Origin: Sva-07 sp963747375
GTDB taxonomy: Bacteria; Actinomycetota; Acidimicrobiia; Acidimicrobiales; Ilumatobacteraceae
Direction: 5' to 3'
Assembly: GCA_963747375.1 (NCBI GenBank)
Contig: CAVVFL010000002.1
Coordinates: forward strand, 372,001-436,000
Length of the DNA stretch: 64,000 nucleotides
Each line of letters begins with the position of its first letter. Position 1 is the first letter of the stretch. Shown in pieces: positions 23,633-32,901 of the stretch. Under the pieces are notes generated by a model. The model was given only the letters and a program-made list of their open reading frames with translations. It did not search any database and was not told where the DNA came from. The position numbers and the translations under genes are program-made.

Positions 23633-25090
23633 GTGACCGCTTCAACCGCAGCTCCTCAGAACGCGTCGGGCAGTGCCCCACGCACGACACGCAAAGTGGT
23701 GCCGCACCTCAGCGTTGCAGAGCGCGTCGCGCGCGGCAAGGCCTCGCGCCGAGAGGTGCCGCGAGCGAGTCATGCGTCGCTCTCGACCGGTCCCGCCCGG
23801 CCGGATCCGGTCGAGCTTCTCGAGGGGCAGGCGGCGTCGCGTGTCGCCGAACTGGTGCCGATCCGATACGGCCGCATGCTCGTGTCGCCGTTCACCTTCT
23901 ACCGCGGTGCCGCGCTCATCATGGCATCGGATCTGGCGGGGACGGCCCGCTCGGGCCTGAACGTCCAGTTGTGCGGCGACGCGCATCTCATGAACTTCGG
24001 TGTCTTCGGCTCGCCCGAACGGCGCTTGGTGTTCGACATCAACGACTTCGACGAGACCGCACCGGGCCCGTTCGAATGGGATGTGAAGCGTCTGGCCGCG
24101 AGTTTCGCCATCGCCGGCCGCGACAATGGATTCAACGAGAAGGAACGTCGTCGGTCGCTCGTCGCAGTCGCTCAGGAGTACCGCACGTCGATGGCGACGT
24201 TTGCCGGCATGAACAACCTCGACGTCTGGTACACGGTGCTCGACGTCGAGACGTGGCTCACCAACGCGGGCAAGGACGTCAAGGCGAAGGCGCTGAAGCG
24301 GGCGGAGGCCAACCTTGCGAAGGCCCGCACTCGCGACAGCCACCAGGCGTACAGCAAGCTGACCCATCTCGTCGACGGTGAGCCCCGCATCATCAGCGAC
24401 CCACCGCTCATCCAGCCGGCCACGGAGCTCTTCGACGAGGCAGATCACGAGCAGGTGCGCGCCGAGATCCACGAGATCTTCGTGCGATACCGGGAGACCT
24501 TGCAGAGCGACCGTCGTCGCCTGCTGGAGGAGTTCAGGATCATCGATATCGCCCGCAAGGTCGTCGGCGTCGGCAGCGTGGGCACCCGTGCGTGGGTCAT
24601 CCTGCTGCTCGGCCGCGACGGGAACGATCCCCTGTTCCTCCAGGCGAAGGAAGCACAAGCATCGGTCCTGACGTCGTTTGTCGGGCCGAAGTCGCGTGTG
24701 TCCAACGGCCAGCGGGTGGTCAACGGTCAGCACCTCATGCAGGCGTCGAGCGACATCTTCCTCGGGTGGAGTTCACCGGTCGGTTTCGACGGCGTGAAGC
24801 GTGACTACTACTTCCGTCAGCTCCGTGACTGGAAGGGATCGGCCCTCGTCGAGACGATGGACCCGTCCCGCCTCGAGCTGTACGCCCGGCTCTGCGGACG
24901 GGCCCTCGCTCGCGCGCACGCTCGTTCGGGTGACCGGATCGCCATCTCGGCCTATCTCGGCAGCAGCGCGACGTTCGACAATGCGATCGCCGACTTCTCG
25001 GAGTTGTACGCCGACCAGAACGAGGCCGACTACCGGGCGCTCGTCGAGGCCGAGGCCACCGGCCGAATCACGGTGCAGCGGGGCCTCTGA
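23633..25090 (+). CDS. DUF2252 family protein
   Basis: 485 residues from the GTG at 23633. Kinase-like signatures of DUF2252 are clear: CGDAHLMNFGVFGSPERR and VFDINDFDETAPGPFEWDV, then HQAYSKLTH and, near the end, LARAHARSGDRIAIS and FSELYADQNEADYR. The fold resembles phosphotransferases of the aminoglycoside-kinase type, but no substrate is known. The start lies 18 bases after a TACGAT box with no obvious ribosome site. Confidence 0.83.
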   Translation: MTASTAAPQNASGSAPRTTRKVVPHLSVAERVARGKASRREVPRASHASLSTGPARPDPVELLEGQAASRVAELVPIRYGRMLVSPFTFYRGAALIMASDLAGTARSGLNVQLCGDAHLMNFGVFGSPERRLVFDINDFDETAPGPFEWDVKRLAASFAIAGRDNGFNEKERRRSLVAVAQEYRTSMATFAGMNNLDVWYTVLDVETWLTNAGKDVKAKALKRAEANLAKARTRDSHQAYSKLTHLVDGEPRIISDPPLIQPATELFDEADHEQVRAEIHEIFVRYRETLQSDRRRLLEEFRIIDIARKVVGVGSVGTRAWVILLLGRDGNDPLFLQAKEAQASVLTSFVGPKSRVSNGQRVVNGQHLMQASSDIFLGWSSPVGFDGVKRDYYFRQLRDWKGSALVETMDPSRLELYARLCGRALARAHARSGDRIAISAYLGSSATFDNAIADFSELYADQNEADYRALVEAEATGRITVQRGL

Positions 25091-25100
25091 GCGCCGTTGT

Positions 25101-26828
25101 TCAGGCGCTGCTCCGGGCTCGGAACGCCTCCTCGGCCGCACCAACGGTCGGGAAGATGTGCTCCGGGCCGATCAGTTCGGTGAGTTCGTAGCGGTCGAGC
25201 TCCTCCTGCACCTCGGGCATCACCTCGGCCAACACGAGCGTGACGCCGTTGTCCGCGAGGTTCGCGATGATCGACTTCAGTGATTCGGCGCCGGACATGT
25301 CGACGTCGGCGATCGACGCGGCGTAGACGCACACCCACTCGGGCGGTTGCGCCGACGTGCCGAACGACAGCAGCTCCTCGGTGAAGTGCTCGGCGTTCGC
25401 GTAGTAGAGGGGAGCGGAGAAGCGGTACACGACGAGGCCCGGCTCGGTTCGTGCATCGGGGTGACTCGTCCGGCTTTCCAGTGGCCGACGTCGTCGCCGG
25501 TCGTCGGGGACATCACGGCGGTGGGCGGCCGGTACGAACGGCGGAGGTGGTCGATGATCGACAGGACGATGGCGATGATGATCCCCTGCAGCACCCCGAC
25601 GAGCACGACTGTGCCTGCCGTGATGGCAGCGACGACGAACTCGTCGCGACGGAACTTCCAGATGCGCTTCATCCCGGCGACGTCGACCAGTTCGATGCCG
25701 ATCAGGAACACGACCGTGGCGAGCACGGCGCTTCGGCATGTACTGGAGTGGCACGGTGAGCCAGAGCAGCACGATGGCCACGATGGCCACGGTCGTGATG
25801 GACGCGACCTGACTCTTGCCGCCGGCGCCGTCGACCATCTGGGTCTTGGTCGGGCTGCCGTTGACCACGAACGTGCCCGTGAACGCGGCACCGAGGTTGG
25901 CGGCGCCGAGGCCGACGAGGTCGACGTTCTCGTCGAACTTGTCGCTGTACTTCGCGGCGTAGGCCCTCGACGTGGCGGCGCTCTGCGCCAGGATCAGCAC
26001 GAAGATGGAGACAGCAGTTCCGAGCAGTGCGGGGATGTCACTTCGTGGCACCGAGGGGAAGCTGATGCTCGGGAGGCCACCGGGCACCGGCCCCAGCGTG
26101 GCCACGCCGTGGCTGGCAAGGTCCCACTGCCAGCTGATGAACATCGATCCGATCACGGCGATGAGTGCTCCGGGGATCTTCGGCGAGATGGCCTTGCCGC
26201 CGATGATCACCACGACCACGCCCACCGAGACCGCCACGGTCGTCCAGCTGATGTCGGAGATGTTCTCGAGGGTGCTCCAGAGCTTGGCGATCGTGTTGTC
26301 GAACGTCTTGCCGTCGATCGTGACCCCGCTGCCCGTCGGGATTCCGAGCATGCCACCGACCTGGCCGCACGCGACCTGGATGCCGACGCCGGTCAGGAAG
26401 CCGATGAGCACCGTACGCGACATGAAGTCGGCCAGGAACGCCAGACCGATGAGACGGGCGATGATCAGCAGGGCGGCAGCCATGAGCGCGACCATGCCGG
26501 CGAGCGCAACGTACTGACTCGACTGCGTCGTTGCGAGGCCTGCGAGCCCCGCGGCCAGGATGGCGGCCGTCGCCGAATCCGCACCCACGACGAGGTGCCG
26601 GGAAGAGCCCAGCAGCGCGAACAGCAGGAGTGGGACCAGAATCGTGTAGAGCCCGGTGATCACCGGCATACCGGCGATCGAGGTGTAGCCCATGACCTCG
26701 GGGATCGCGAGTGCGGCGAGGGTGACACCGGCGATGACGTCGGTCGGGAGTCCCTTGCGGTCCCACGGCAGTATCCCCTGCAGCACCGGGAACGCCCGAG
26801 CAGGTTTCTTCGTGGCGGTGTCGTTCAT
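25101..26828 (-). CDS. SulP-family anion transporter with STAS domain; middle out of frame
   Basis: The ORF is open over 575 codons from the ATG at 26828. Residues ~15-375 are the SulP transport domain (LPTDVIAGVTLAALAIPEVM, GLYTILVPLLLFALLGSSRH), and the end (EPGLVVYRFSAPLYYANAEH...DVDMSGAESLKS) is the STAS domain. Between ~25730 and ~25460 the true protein sequence lies in another frame (VLATVVFLIGIELVDVAG, RRDEFVVAAITAGTVVLVG). An extra base near 25730 and a missing C near 25459 cancel. The gene either is mis-sequenced or encodes a scrambled 90-residue stretch covering the last helices. Confidence 0.8.
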   Translation of the reverse strand: MNDTATKKPARAFPVLQGILPWDRKGLPTDVIAGVTLAALAIPEVMGYTSIAGMPVITGLYTILVPLLLFALLGSSRHLVVGADSATAAILAAGLAGLATTQSSQYVALAGMVALMAAALLIIARLIGLAFLADFMSRTVLIGFLTGVGIQVACGQVGGMLGIPTGSGVTIDGKTFDNTIAKLWSTLENISDISWTTVAVSVGVVVVIIGGKAISPKIPGALIAVIGSMFISWQWDLASHGVATLGPVPGGLPSISFPSVPRSDIPALLGTAVSIFVLILAQSAATSRAYAAKYSDKFDENVDLVGLGAANLGAAFTGTFVVNGSPTKTQMVDGAGGKSQVASITTVAIVAIVLLWLTVPLQYMPKRRARHGRVPDRHRTGRRRRDEAHLEVPSRRVRRRCHHGRHSRARRGAAGDHHRHRPVDHRPPPPFVPAAHRRDVPDDRRRRRPLESRTSHPDARTEPGLVVYRFSAPLYYANAEHFTEELLSFGTSAQPPEWVCVYAASIADVDMSGAESLKSIIANLADNGVTLVLAEVMPEVQEELDRYELTELIGPEHIFPTVGAAEEAFRARSSA

Positions 26829-26958
26829 TGGCGCTCCCCGGATCGAAAACGTCAACGTACGCCAATTCGGTCGGTGGATTCGTCAACCAGATCGGGTGAA
26901 ACGATCGGCGACGGAGTTGACCGCGACCCGGTGGTACGTTGCGATCGATGAGGCAGGG

Positions 26959-27030
26959 ATGGCAGACGAATTGACCGACGACCTCCCTGTCGATCCTGTC
27001 GACGCCGACCGAGAGGCGGGGTCGCCGTGA
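26959..27030 (+). CDS. Possible 23-residue leader peptide coupled to DUF1622 gene
   Basis: From an ATG at 26959, 23 acidic codons (MADELTDDLPVDPVDADREA...) run to a TGA that overlaps the GTG of the next gene (GTGA). GAGGCAGGG stands just upstream as a ribosome site, and a TACGTT box (26935-26940) could be the promoter. Coupled translation is plausible, but expression is unproven. Confidence 0.35.
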   Translation: MADELTDDLPVDPVDADREAGSP

Positions 27031-27404
27031 CCTTCGAGGGAACGATGGAGAACATCGTCCTCGTCTTCGAGGCCGTGGGCGTGGCGATCATCGCGATCGG
27101 TGGACTGGTCGCGATGATCGGTGGCCTGCGCGACTTCGGCCACTTCGAGCGCTTCTTCGTCGACGTGCGACGCGGGTTCGGTCGACCCCTGATCCTCGGT
27201 CTCGAGGTTCTCGTCGCCGCCGACGTCATCAAGACGATCACCGTCGATCCCAGTCTCGAGAGCGTGAGCGTCCTCGGCATTCTCGTCGCCGTGCGAATCG
27301 CGCTCAGCTTCTCCCTCGACATCGAGGTCGACGGCATGGTGCCGTGGCGCCGGGCAGCGATGCACGCAGCCGCTCGCGACGCCGAATCCGACGGCGCGGG
27401 CTGA
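27027..27404 (+). CDS. DUF1622 membrane protein
   Basis: 125 residues from the GTG at 27027. Three hydrophobic stretches: VFEAVGVAIIAIGGLVAMIG, then LILGLEVLVAADVIKTITVD, then SVLGILVAVRIALSFSLDIE, which ends in the family's typical VDG-PW. DUF1622 proteins are short inner-membrane proteins of unknown function, often near ion transporters. Here the divergent neighbour is the SulP transporter. Confidence 0.8.
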   Translation: MTFEGTMENIVLVFEAVGVAIIAIGGLVAMIGGLRDFGHFERFFVDVRRGFGRPLILGLEVLVAADVIKTITVDPSLESVSVLGILVAVRIALSFSLDIEVDGMVPWRRAAMHAAARDAESDGAG

Positions 27405-27421
27405 TCGGCCTCGTCGGGTCG

Positions 27422-28252
27422 TCAGGCGTTGTCGAAGGTCGTCGCGAGGCCGTCGACCATCCACGCCACCTCGTCGGCGACGGCCTGATCGAGCGGGCGG
27501 CGGATGCTGAGCGCGTCGACGAGGTCGACGGCGGGTCCATCGAGCGTGAGATCGGCGGCTCCAACTGCGTCGGTCACCCCGATGTGTTCGCCGATGTCGA
27601 TCAGCACGTCGACGACGGGATCGGTCGCCCGGACTGCGAGCCGGCCACGTTCGTCGATGCCTCGGCCGCGCGCCAGCGCTGGACCCAGCGCCGCAGCGTA
27701 GCGAAGGCACGCGGTCACCTCGTCGACGTCGACGACCGGGTCGAGCGCGAGCGGGATCAGGATGTCGCGCTCGTGTACCCACGAATCCCACAGTGCGTGA
27801 TGGACGACGGCGCTGATGCTGACGTGCCCCGGGGGAGCCTCGGCGAGAAGTGTCCAGTCGTCGGGATCGAGTGACTCCAGCAGCGCGCAGAGCGTGTCGG
27901 TCGACTCGACGAATCGGTCGCGGACCGTGGCCGGCGACAACTCGAGCGACTGGGAGACCGAGACGGCAGGGGAGGTGACCGGATCGAACGTGGCGAGGAA
28001 CCGGGTGGGTTCTCCGCGGAGCCCGGCGGCGATCGACTGGGTCCAGAAGAAGTTGGTGCCGTCGAGATGGACGAGGACGTCGCGACTCGACCACCCCTCG
28101 CATCGGCTCGGATGGCTCCACTCGGTGTCGGTGAACGCGGCGATGGCAGCAGCGAGCCGCCGACGCTGACGGACGGTCGGCTCGAGAATCGCCGTCGGGT
28201 CGCCGTCGAGGACGAGCAGTGGGTCGGCGCTGTAGTGCGGGTTCAGCTGCAT
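27422..28252 (-). CDS. DinB-like maleylpyruvate-isomerase-family protein
   Basis: 276 residues. The N-terminal four-helix bundle carries metal ligands in DVLVHLDGTNFFW and ALWDSWVHERDIL, the pattern of mycothiol-dependent maleylpyruvate isomerase N-domains. The C-terminal ~100 residues are an SCP2-like module (LAVRATDPVVDVLIDIG, ADLTLDGPAVDLVDALS). The enzyme class uses mycothiol, the low-molecular thiol of actinobacteria. Specific reaction unknown. Confidence 0.77.
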   Translation of the reverse strand: MQLNPHYSADPLLVLDGDPTAILEPTVRQRRRLAAAIAAFTDTEWSHPSRCEGWSSRDVLVHLDGTNFFWTQSIAAGLRGEPTRFLATFDPVTSPAVSVSQSLELSPATVRDRFVESTDTLCALLESLDPDDWTLLAEAPPGHVSISAVVHHALWDSWVHERDILIPLALDPVVDVDEVTACLRYAAALGPALARGRGIDERGRLAVRATDPVVDVLIDIGEHIGVTDAVGAADLTLDGPAVDLVDALSIRRPLDQAVADEVAWMVDGLATTFDNA

Positions 28253-28326
28253 GCCAGCGCCACGAACATCGGCTTCGCTGTCCTCGACCCCATCTGCCCC
28301 TCCGATCTGGCCTGAGAAAAGTTAGC

Positions 28327-28713
28327 TCACCCCTGCATCTTCACCATCATGTGGTCGAGCACGTGGGTGTGTTCGGCCTGGGGGCTGAACAGCACGACCT
28401 CGGCGTCGTCGGTGACCCTGACCGTGTGCCCAGGCGGCCAGTAGAACAGATCGCCGCCCGAGCACGTGTCCTCGGATCCGTCGGTGTACCCGACGACGAG
28501 CCCGCCGGAGATCACGTAGCCCCAGTGGGGCGCCTGGCACATGTCGTCGACGAGACCGGTGAGCAGGGGAGCGATGTCGGTGCCCGCTCCGAGCGAGAAG
28601 TACTCACCACCGATGGCGCCGAAGCCGGTGGCGTCACCGAAGTCGGGGAGCTGGCGGGCGGTGGCCCCGGGAACGGCGAACTTGACGGGGACTGATTCTT
28701 TGGCAATACGCAT
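28327..28713 (-). CDS. Cupin-domain protein
   Basis: 128 residues from the ATG at 28713 after AGAAGGAACC. A single cupin barrel: CQAPHWGYVISGGLVVGYTD forms motif one, GGDLFYWPPGHTVRV motif two, and the C-terminus has EHTHVLDHMMVKMQG. The metal-binding His set is incomplete relative to classical cupins. It shares a 25-bp upstream element with the neighbouring TIGR03086 gene, so the two are probably co-regulated. Confidence 0.75.
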   Translation of the reverse strand: MRIAKESVPVKFAVPGATARQLPDFGDATGFGAIGGEYFSLGAGTDIAPLLTGLVDDMCQAPHWGYVISGGLVVGYTDGSEDTCSGGDLFYWPPGHTVRVTDDAEVVLFSPQAEHTHVLDHMMVKMQG

Positions 28714-28792
28714 GATGCGGTTCCTTCTGTGTGGTGTTGGTGTGTGGTGGATGCGGTGTGGTGGTTGGGTTGACGTGTTCGAGCTGATGGCG

Positions 28793-28819
28793 TGACAATC
28801 GATGTCACATCGGGACAAG
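28793..28819. promoter_or_regulatory. Copy 1 of a conserved upstream element (cupin gene)
   Basis: Reads GACAATCGATGTCACA then TCGGGACAA on the plus strand, about 80 bases upstream of the cupin ATG. The core TGTC-N7-GACA is an inverted repeat, preceded by a further GACA. An almost identical element (21 of 25 bases) lies at 29439-29463 upstream of the next minus-strand gene. Likely a regulator-binding site. Confidence 0.6.
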
Positions 28820-28828
28820 TCCGGTCGC

Positions 28829-29386
28829 TCAGAGCGTGCGGCCGCTGAACGCGACGAGCTGCTCGAGCCGGCCGGCGCCGACGGGCGCTTCGGTGGCGAT
28901 CGCGAAGGTGTCGCCGTCGCGCAGCTCCGGGCCGAGGGCCGCTCTGGCGAACTCGTCGACAGCCGCAACGAGTTCGGCCGGCGGCTCGTACGGCAGCCCG
29001 GTGGCGGTGGCGATGTCCCAGCCGTGGATGAGACCGTCGAAGGCGACGAAGCTCGCGAAGACGGAGCCGGGAACCAGGCCGAACGGTGCATCGATGGTGC
29101 GCTCCATCGCTCCCGGCGAGGTCGCGGCGGCGAGCAGACCGTTCATGGCCTGTCGGTAGTCGTCCTTCGGCACCTGGCCCGGGGTGACCGTGGATGCGGG
29201 GCTGCCCGAGTTCTCGCCCCGGAACGCCGGAACGAAGGCCGCGGCCCCGCCCATCATGTGGTCGAGCACGCCACTCACGTCGAAGTCGGCGCACGCGGTC
29301 GGTTCGGTGAGCTGGTCGGGGCGGATCTGGTCGACGAGATTCGTGAGCATCGGAATGATGACGGCGAGTTGATCAGTGGGTTCCAT
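28829..29386 (-). CDS. TIGR03086-family metal-binding protein
   Basis: 185 residues from the ATG at 29386. A DinB-like four-helix bundle with CADFDVSGVLDHMMGG near the N-terminus, VAFDGLIHGWDIATATG in the middle and the C-terminal RLEQLVAFSGR, all typical of TIGR03086. The family is abundant in actinobacteria and presumed to bind metal and possibly mycothiol. Divergent from the large TPR regulator, with the shared 25-bp element between them. Confidence 0.82.
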   Translation of the reverse strand: MEPTDQLAVIIPMLTNLVDQIRPDQLTEPTACADFDVSGVLDHMMGGAAAFVPAFRGENSGSPASTVTPGQVPKDDYRQAMNGLLAAATSPGAMERTIDAPFGLVPGSVFASFVAFDGLIHGWDIATATGLPYEPPAELVAAVDEFARAALGPELRDGDTFAIATEAPVGAGRLEQLVAFSGRTL

Positions 29387-29437
29387 GGGGCTGCCTCTCT
29401 GCGGTTGACGGCGGGAATGCCGGACATCGGCTGGGCG

Positions 29438-29464
29438 CGACATTCGGTGTCACAATGGGACAAT
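29438..29464. promoter_or_regulatory. Copy 2 of the conserved upstream element (TIGR03086 gene / TPR regulator)
   Basis: Reads GACATTCGGTGTCACA then ATGGGACAA. It lies 54 bases upstream of the TIGR03086 ATG and about 50 bases upstream of the plus-strand regulator start at 29513, so it sits in a true divergent promoter. Core TGTC-N7-GACA as in copy 1. Confidence 0.6.
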
Positions 29465-29512
29465 GGTGGGAACTTCCGGGGGCGAGATCTGTCGACGCGG
29501 GTCGTCGTGGCG

Positions 29513-31603
29513 ATGAGCGACGCCACCGCCGATTCCGATCCGTTCTCGAACGTGCGCGATGCCATCGCCGATCGCCGGTGGGCCACAGCGCTCCAACTTC
29601 TCGACGCCGCGGGCCCCACCGGCCGTTCGGCTGCCGCCTTGGAGCTGCGTGCCGAAGCCGCCTACGGGGGCGGAGATCCCGAGGCATCGGTCGCCGCATG
29701 GGAAGACCTCTACGCGATGCATCTCGCCGCGGGCGACGACGTGTCGGCGGCCCGGGCTGCGGCGATGGTCGCCATGTATCTGATGATCGACACCGGGCTG
29801 ATGGCGCCGATCCGCGGATGGCTCCGACGGGCCGAGCGGCTGATCGCCGACGCCGGCGAAACTCCGGTGCATGCGGTGGTCGCCATGGTGCGCACGTACG
29901 AGCGATTGTGGTGCGGCGACATGGAGAGCGCTGGAGCGAACGCCGTGCTCGCCATCGAGCTCGGGACTCGTCACGGCATCGAACCGTCCGTGCTCATCGG
30001 GCGCGTCGCCTCGGCCCGACTGCTCATCTTCGAAGGCCACACCGACGAGGGCCTCGAGATCCTCGACGACGTCGCGCTGACCCTGATGTCCGGGGTGGTC
30101 GACGACATGACCTCGGGAATGGCGTACTGCGAGCTGATCTGTGCGGTGCAGGGTCTCGCGATGTACGAACGGGCCGGCGAGTGGACGCAGGCGATGGAGC
30201 ACTGGCGCCACGATTCGGCGTTCGGCGGATTCAGCGGGCGGTGCCGCGTGCATCGCGCCGAGATGTTCCGACTGACCGGCCCGTGCGACCGCGCCGAGGA
30301 GGAAGCGCTGGAGGCGTGCGAGGAACTACGGCCCTGGATGCGCCGGGAGTTCGGATGGCCGCTCACCGAACTCGGCAACATCCGCCTCCGCAAGGGAGAT
30401 CTGGCCGGTGCCGAGGAGGCGTTCATCGCCGCTCATGCGAATGCCTGGATGCCGCAGCCCGGCCTCGCGCTGCTCCGCCTCGCGCAGGGTGACGGGGCGG
30501 CAGCGGCGGCGCTGATCGCCGACGCGATCGACCACCCGTTCGATGTCCCCTCGAAGGAACGCCCGCCGTACGGGGGGCTTCGTCTCGCACCGTTGCTCGA
30601 TGCGCAGGTCGAGATCGCCGTCGCTGTCGGCGACGTCGCCACCGCCCGTCGGGCCGCCGACGAGCTCAGCGAGATCGCAGCGTCGTTCTCCAGCGCGGCG
30701 CTCGCCGCCAGTGCCGAGCTGGGGCAGGGGCGAGCGGCGCTCGCCGAGGGTGATGCGGCACGGTCGGCGACACACTGCGAGCGCGCCGCCGCCGCCTGGA
30801 TCGAGATCGGCGCGCCCTTCGAAGCGGCCACGGCCCGGATGGTGCTCGGGCAGGCCCGTCACCTCGCCGGCAACGTGGAGGGTGCGGGCGTGGAGTGGCA
30901 GGCCGCACGGCGGGCGTTCGACGACTTCGGTGCGGTGCGTCGCGCCGATGACGCCGCCCGGGCGTTGAGCGATCGCACGGCTCGTCCGACCACAGCGGCG
31001 GTCGAGGCCGCCGACTGCATCTTCCGGTGTGTCGGCGACACCCGCACCGTGTGTTTCGACGGCACGACCGTGCTGCTCCACGACTTGTTGGGGTTCCGGT
31101 ACCTCGAGCGCCTGCTTGCCGAGCCGGGCCGCGAGTTCCACGTACTCGACCTCGTCGCCGTCGAGCGAGGCTCGCTGCCGACGGTGCGCCACGGTGTCGT
31201 GCCGGGCGAGGACGGCCTGGTGGCGAGCGATGGGGGACACGCCGGACTGCACCTCGACGACCAGGCCCGAGCGGCGTACCGGCGCCGGCTGTCGGAGATC
31301 GACGATGACATCGACGACGCCACGACGATGAACGATCAGGCCCGACTCGCGCTCGCGATCGACGATCGCGAGTACCTGATCGCCGAGCTGTCGCGCGCCG
31401 TCGGGCTCGGTGGCCGCGCTCGGATGGCCGGCGCAACCGCCGAGCGCGCCCGGACCAGTGTCACGCGATCGATGCGCTATGCGTTGCACCGCCTCGCCGA
31501 ACACCATCCGACGCTCGGTGACCACCTGGTCCAGGCGATCGGCACAGGGACGTACTGCGTCTACCGCCCGGACCCGAGGGTGCCGGTCACCTGGGTCGTG
31601 TGA
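29513..31603 (+). CDS. Large TPR-type transcriptional regulator with actinobacterial C-terminal domain
   Basis: 696 residues from the ATG at 29513 (GTG at 29507 possible). No ATPase is present. About 480 residues of TPR-like helical repeats (ALELRAEAAYGGGDPEASVA, AELGQGRAALAEGDAARSAT) lead to a C-terminal part seen at the end of many actinobacterial cyclase/LuxR-type ATPases: DLLGFRYLERLLAEPGREFH, LDDQARAAYRRRLSEIDDDI, GGRARMAGATAERARTSVTR, SMRYALHRLAEHHP and GTYCVYRPDP. That domain is thought to be DNA-binding. It lies divergent to a gene carrying the 25-bp element and is its prime candidate ligand. Confidence 0.75.
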   Translation: MSDATADSDPFSNVRDAIADRRWATALQLLDAAGPTGRSAAALELRAEAAYGGGDPEASVAAWEDLYAMHLAAGDDVSAARAAAMVAMYLMIDTGLMAPIRGWLRRAERLIADAGETPVHAVVAMVRTYERLWCGDMESAGANAVLAIELGTRHGIEPSVLIGRVASARLLIFEGHTDEGLEILDDVALTLMSGVVDDMTSGMAYCELICAVQGLAMYERAGEWTQAMEHWRHDSAFGGFSGRCRVHRAEMFRLTGPCDRAEEEALEACEELRPWMRREFGWPLTELGNIRLRKGDLAGAEEAFIAAHANAWMPQPGLALLRLAQGDGAAAAALIADAIDHPFDVPSKERPPYGGLRLAPLLDAQVEIAVAVGDVATARRAADELSEIAASFSSAALAASAELGQGRAALAEGDAARSATHCERAAAAWIEIGAPFEAATARMVLGQARHLAGNVEGAGVEWQAARRAFDDFGAVRRADDAARALSDRTARPTTAAVEAADCIFRCVGDTRTVCFDGTTVLLHDLLGFRYLERLLAEPGREFHVLDLVAVERGSLPTVRHGVVPGEDGLVASDGGHAGLHLDDQARAAYRRRLSEIDDDIDDATTMNDQARLALAIDDREYLIAELSRAVGLGGRARMAGATAERARTSVTRSMRYALHRLAEHHPTLGDHLVQAIGTGTYCVYRPDPRVPVTWVV

Positions 31604-32776
31604 TCAGTAGATCTCGATGAGGCCGGCGGCGCCTTGGCCGCCGCCGATGCACATCGTGACGACGCCCCACTTCGCGCCGCGGCGCTTGCCCTCCTGGAGG
31701 ATGTGGCCTGCGCACCGGGTGCCGGTCATGCCGAACGGGTGGCCGATGGAGATCGAGCCACCGTTGACGTTGTACTTCTCGGGGTCGATACCCAGGGTGT
31801 CACGCGAGTACAGGCACTGGCTGGCGAACGCCTCGTTCAGCTCCCACAGGTCGATGTCGTCGACGGTCAGGCCGTGACGCTTGAGCAGCTTCGGCACGGC
31901 GTAGATCGGACCGATGCCCATCTCGTCGGGCTCGCAGCCGGCCACGGCCCAGCCCTTGAAGGCGCCCATCGGCTCGATGTCGCGACGCGACGCCTCCTCG
32001 TCCGACATCAGGACGACCGCGGCGGCGCCGTCGGAGAGCTGGCTGGCGTTGCCGGCGGTGACGAAGTTGCCCTCACCGCGCACGGGCGCCAGCTTGGCCA
32101 GGCCTTCGAGGGTCGTGGTCGGCCGGTTGCACTCGTCGCGGTCGACCACGTAGTCGACGATCGACTCCTCCTTGGTCTCGCGATCGACCAACTTCATCTT
32201 CGTGGCCATCGGAACGATCTCGTCCTCGAACAGGCCGTTCTCCTGGGCGGCGGCCATGCGCATCTGCGAGGTGTAGGAGTACTCGTCCTGGTACTCGCGC
32301 GACACGTTGTACCGCTGCGCGACGATGTCGGCCGTCTCGATCATCGCCATGTAGACCGCCGGGTACATCTCCTGCAGCTTCGGATCCATGTTGATCGATC
32401 CACCCATGCCGGCGCTCGGGATCGAGATCGACTCGACGCCACCGGCGACCACGCAATCGGCGCCGTCGACCTTGATGTAGTTGGCGGCGACGGCGATGGA
32501 GTTCAGGCCGGAGGAGCAATGACGTTGGATGGTGTTGCCGCCAGTGGTGACGGGAAGGCCGGCGAGGAGACCAGCGAGGCGGCCGAGGTTGCCCGCTCCG
32601 TGCGCCCCGTTGCCGAGAGCGACGTCTTCGACGGCTTCGGGCTCGACACCCGACTTCGCGACCGCGCTGCTGATGGCATGGGCAGCCATCGACATCGCGG
32701 GCGTGATGTTGAATCCGCCGCGTCCCGACTTGGCGAGACCGGTACGGGCGTAGGAAACGAAAACTGCTTCGCGCAT
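31604..32776 (-). CDS. Acetyl-CoA C-acetyltransferase (thiolase)
   Basis: 390 residues from the ATG at 32776 after CAGGAGCG. The nucleophile in QRHCSSGLNSI, the NEAFASQ motif, SIGHPFGMTGTR (catalytic His) and the second cysteine in VTMCIGGGQGAAGLIE are all present. Degradative or biosynthetic thiolase: cleaves or makes acetoacetyl-CoA or longer 3-ketoacyl-CoA. Length and motifs are of the standard 390-residue family. Its stop touches the stop of the convergent regulator. Confidence 0.9.
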   Translation of the reverse strand: MREAVFVSYARTGLAKSGRGGFNITPAMSMAAHAISSAVAKSGVEPEAVEDVALGNGAHGAGNLGRLAGLLAGLPVTTGGNTIQRHCSSGLNSIAVAANYIKVDGADCVVAGGVESISIPSAGMGGSINMDPKLQEMYPAVYMAMIETADIVAQRYNVSREYQDEYSYTSQMRMAAAQENGLFEDEIVPMATKMKLVDRETKEESIVDYVVDRDECNRPTTTLEGLAKLAPVRGEGNFVTAGNASQLSDGAAAVVLMSDEEASRRDIEPMGAFKGWAVAGCEPDEMGIGPIYAVPKLLKRHGLTVDDIDLWELNEAFASQCLYSRDTLGIDPEKYNVNGGSISIGHPFGMTGTRCAGHILQEGKRRGAKWGVVTMCIGGGQGAAGLIEIY

Positions 32777-32901
32777 GGAGCGCTCCTGTCTGGAGAACGA
32801 ATGAGTGGCGTCGGCGACGCTAGCGATTCGGGACCCCGTGCGCTTCATTCGGAGCCGCACGGGTTACCCTGCGAGGCCTCACGAGACAAAGGATCACGAA
32901 C

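Noticed and set aside
28802..29512. Long N-terminal extension of the TPR regulator
   Set aside because: The extension is antisense to the TIGR03086 gene and has no repeat or motif; the ATG at 29513 follows the divergent promoter.
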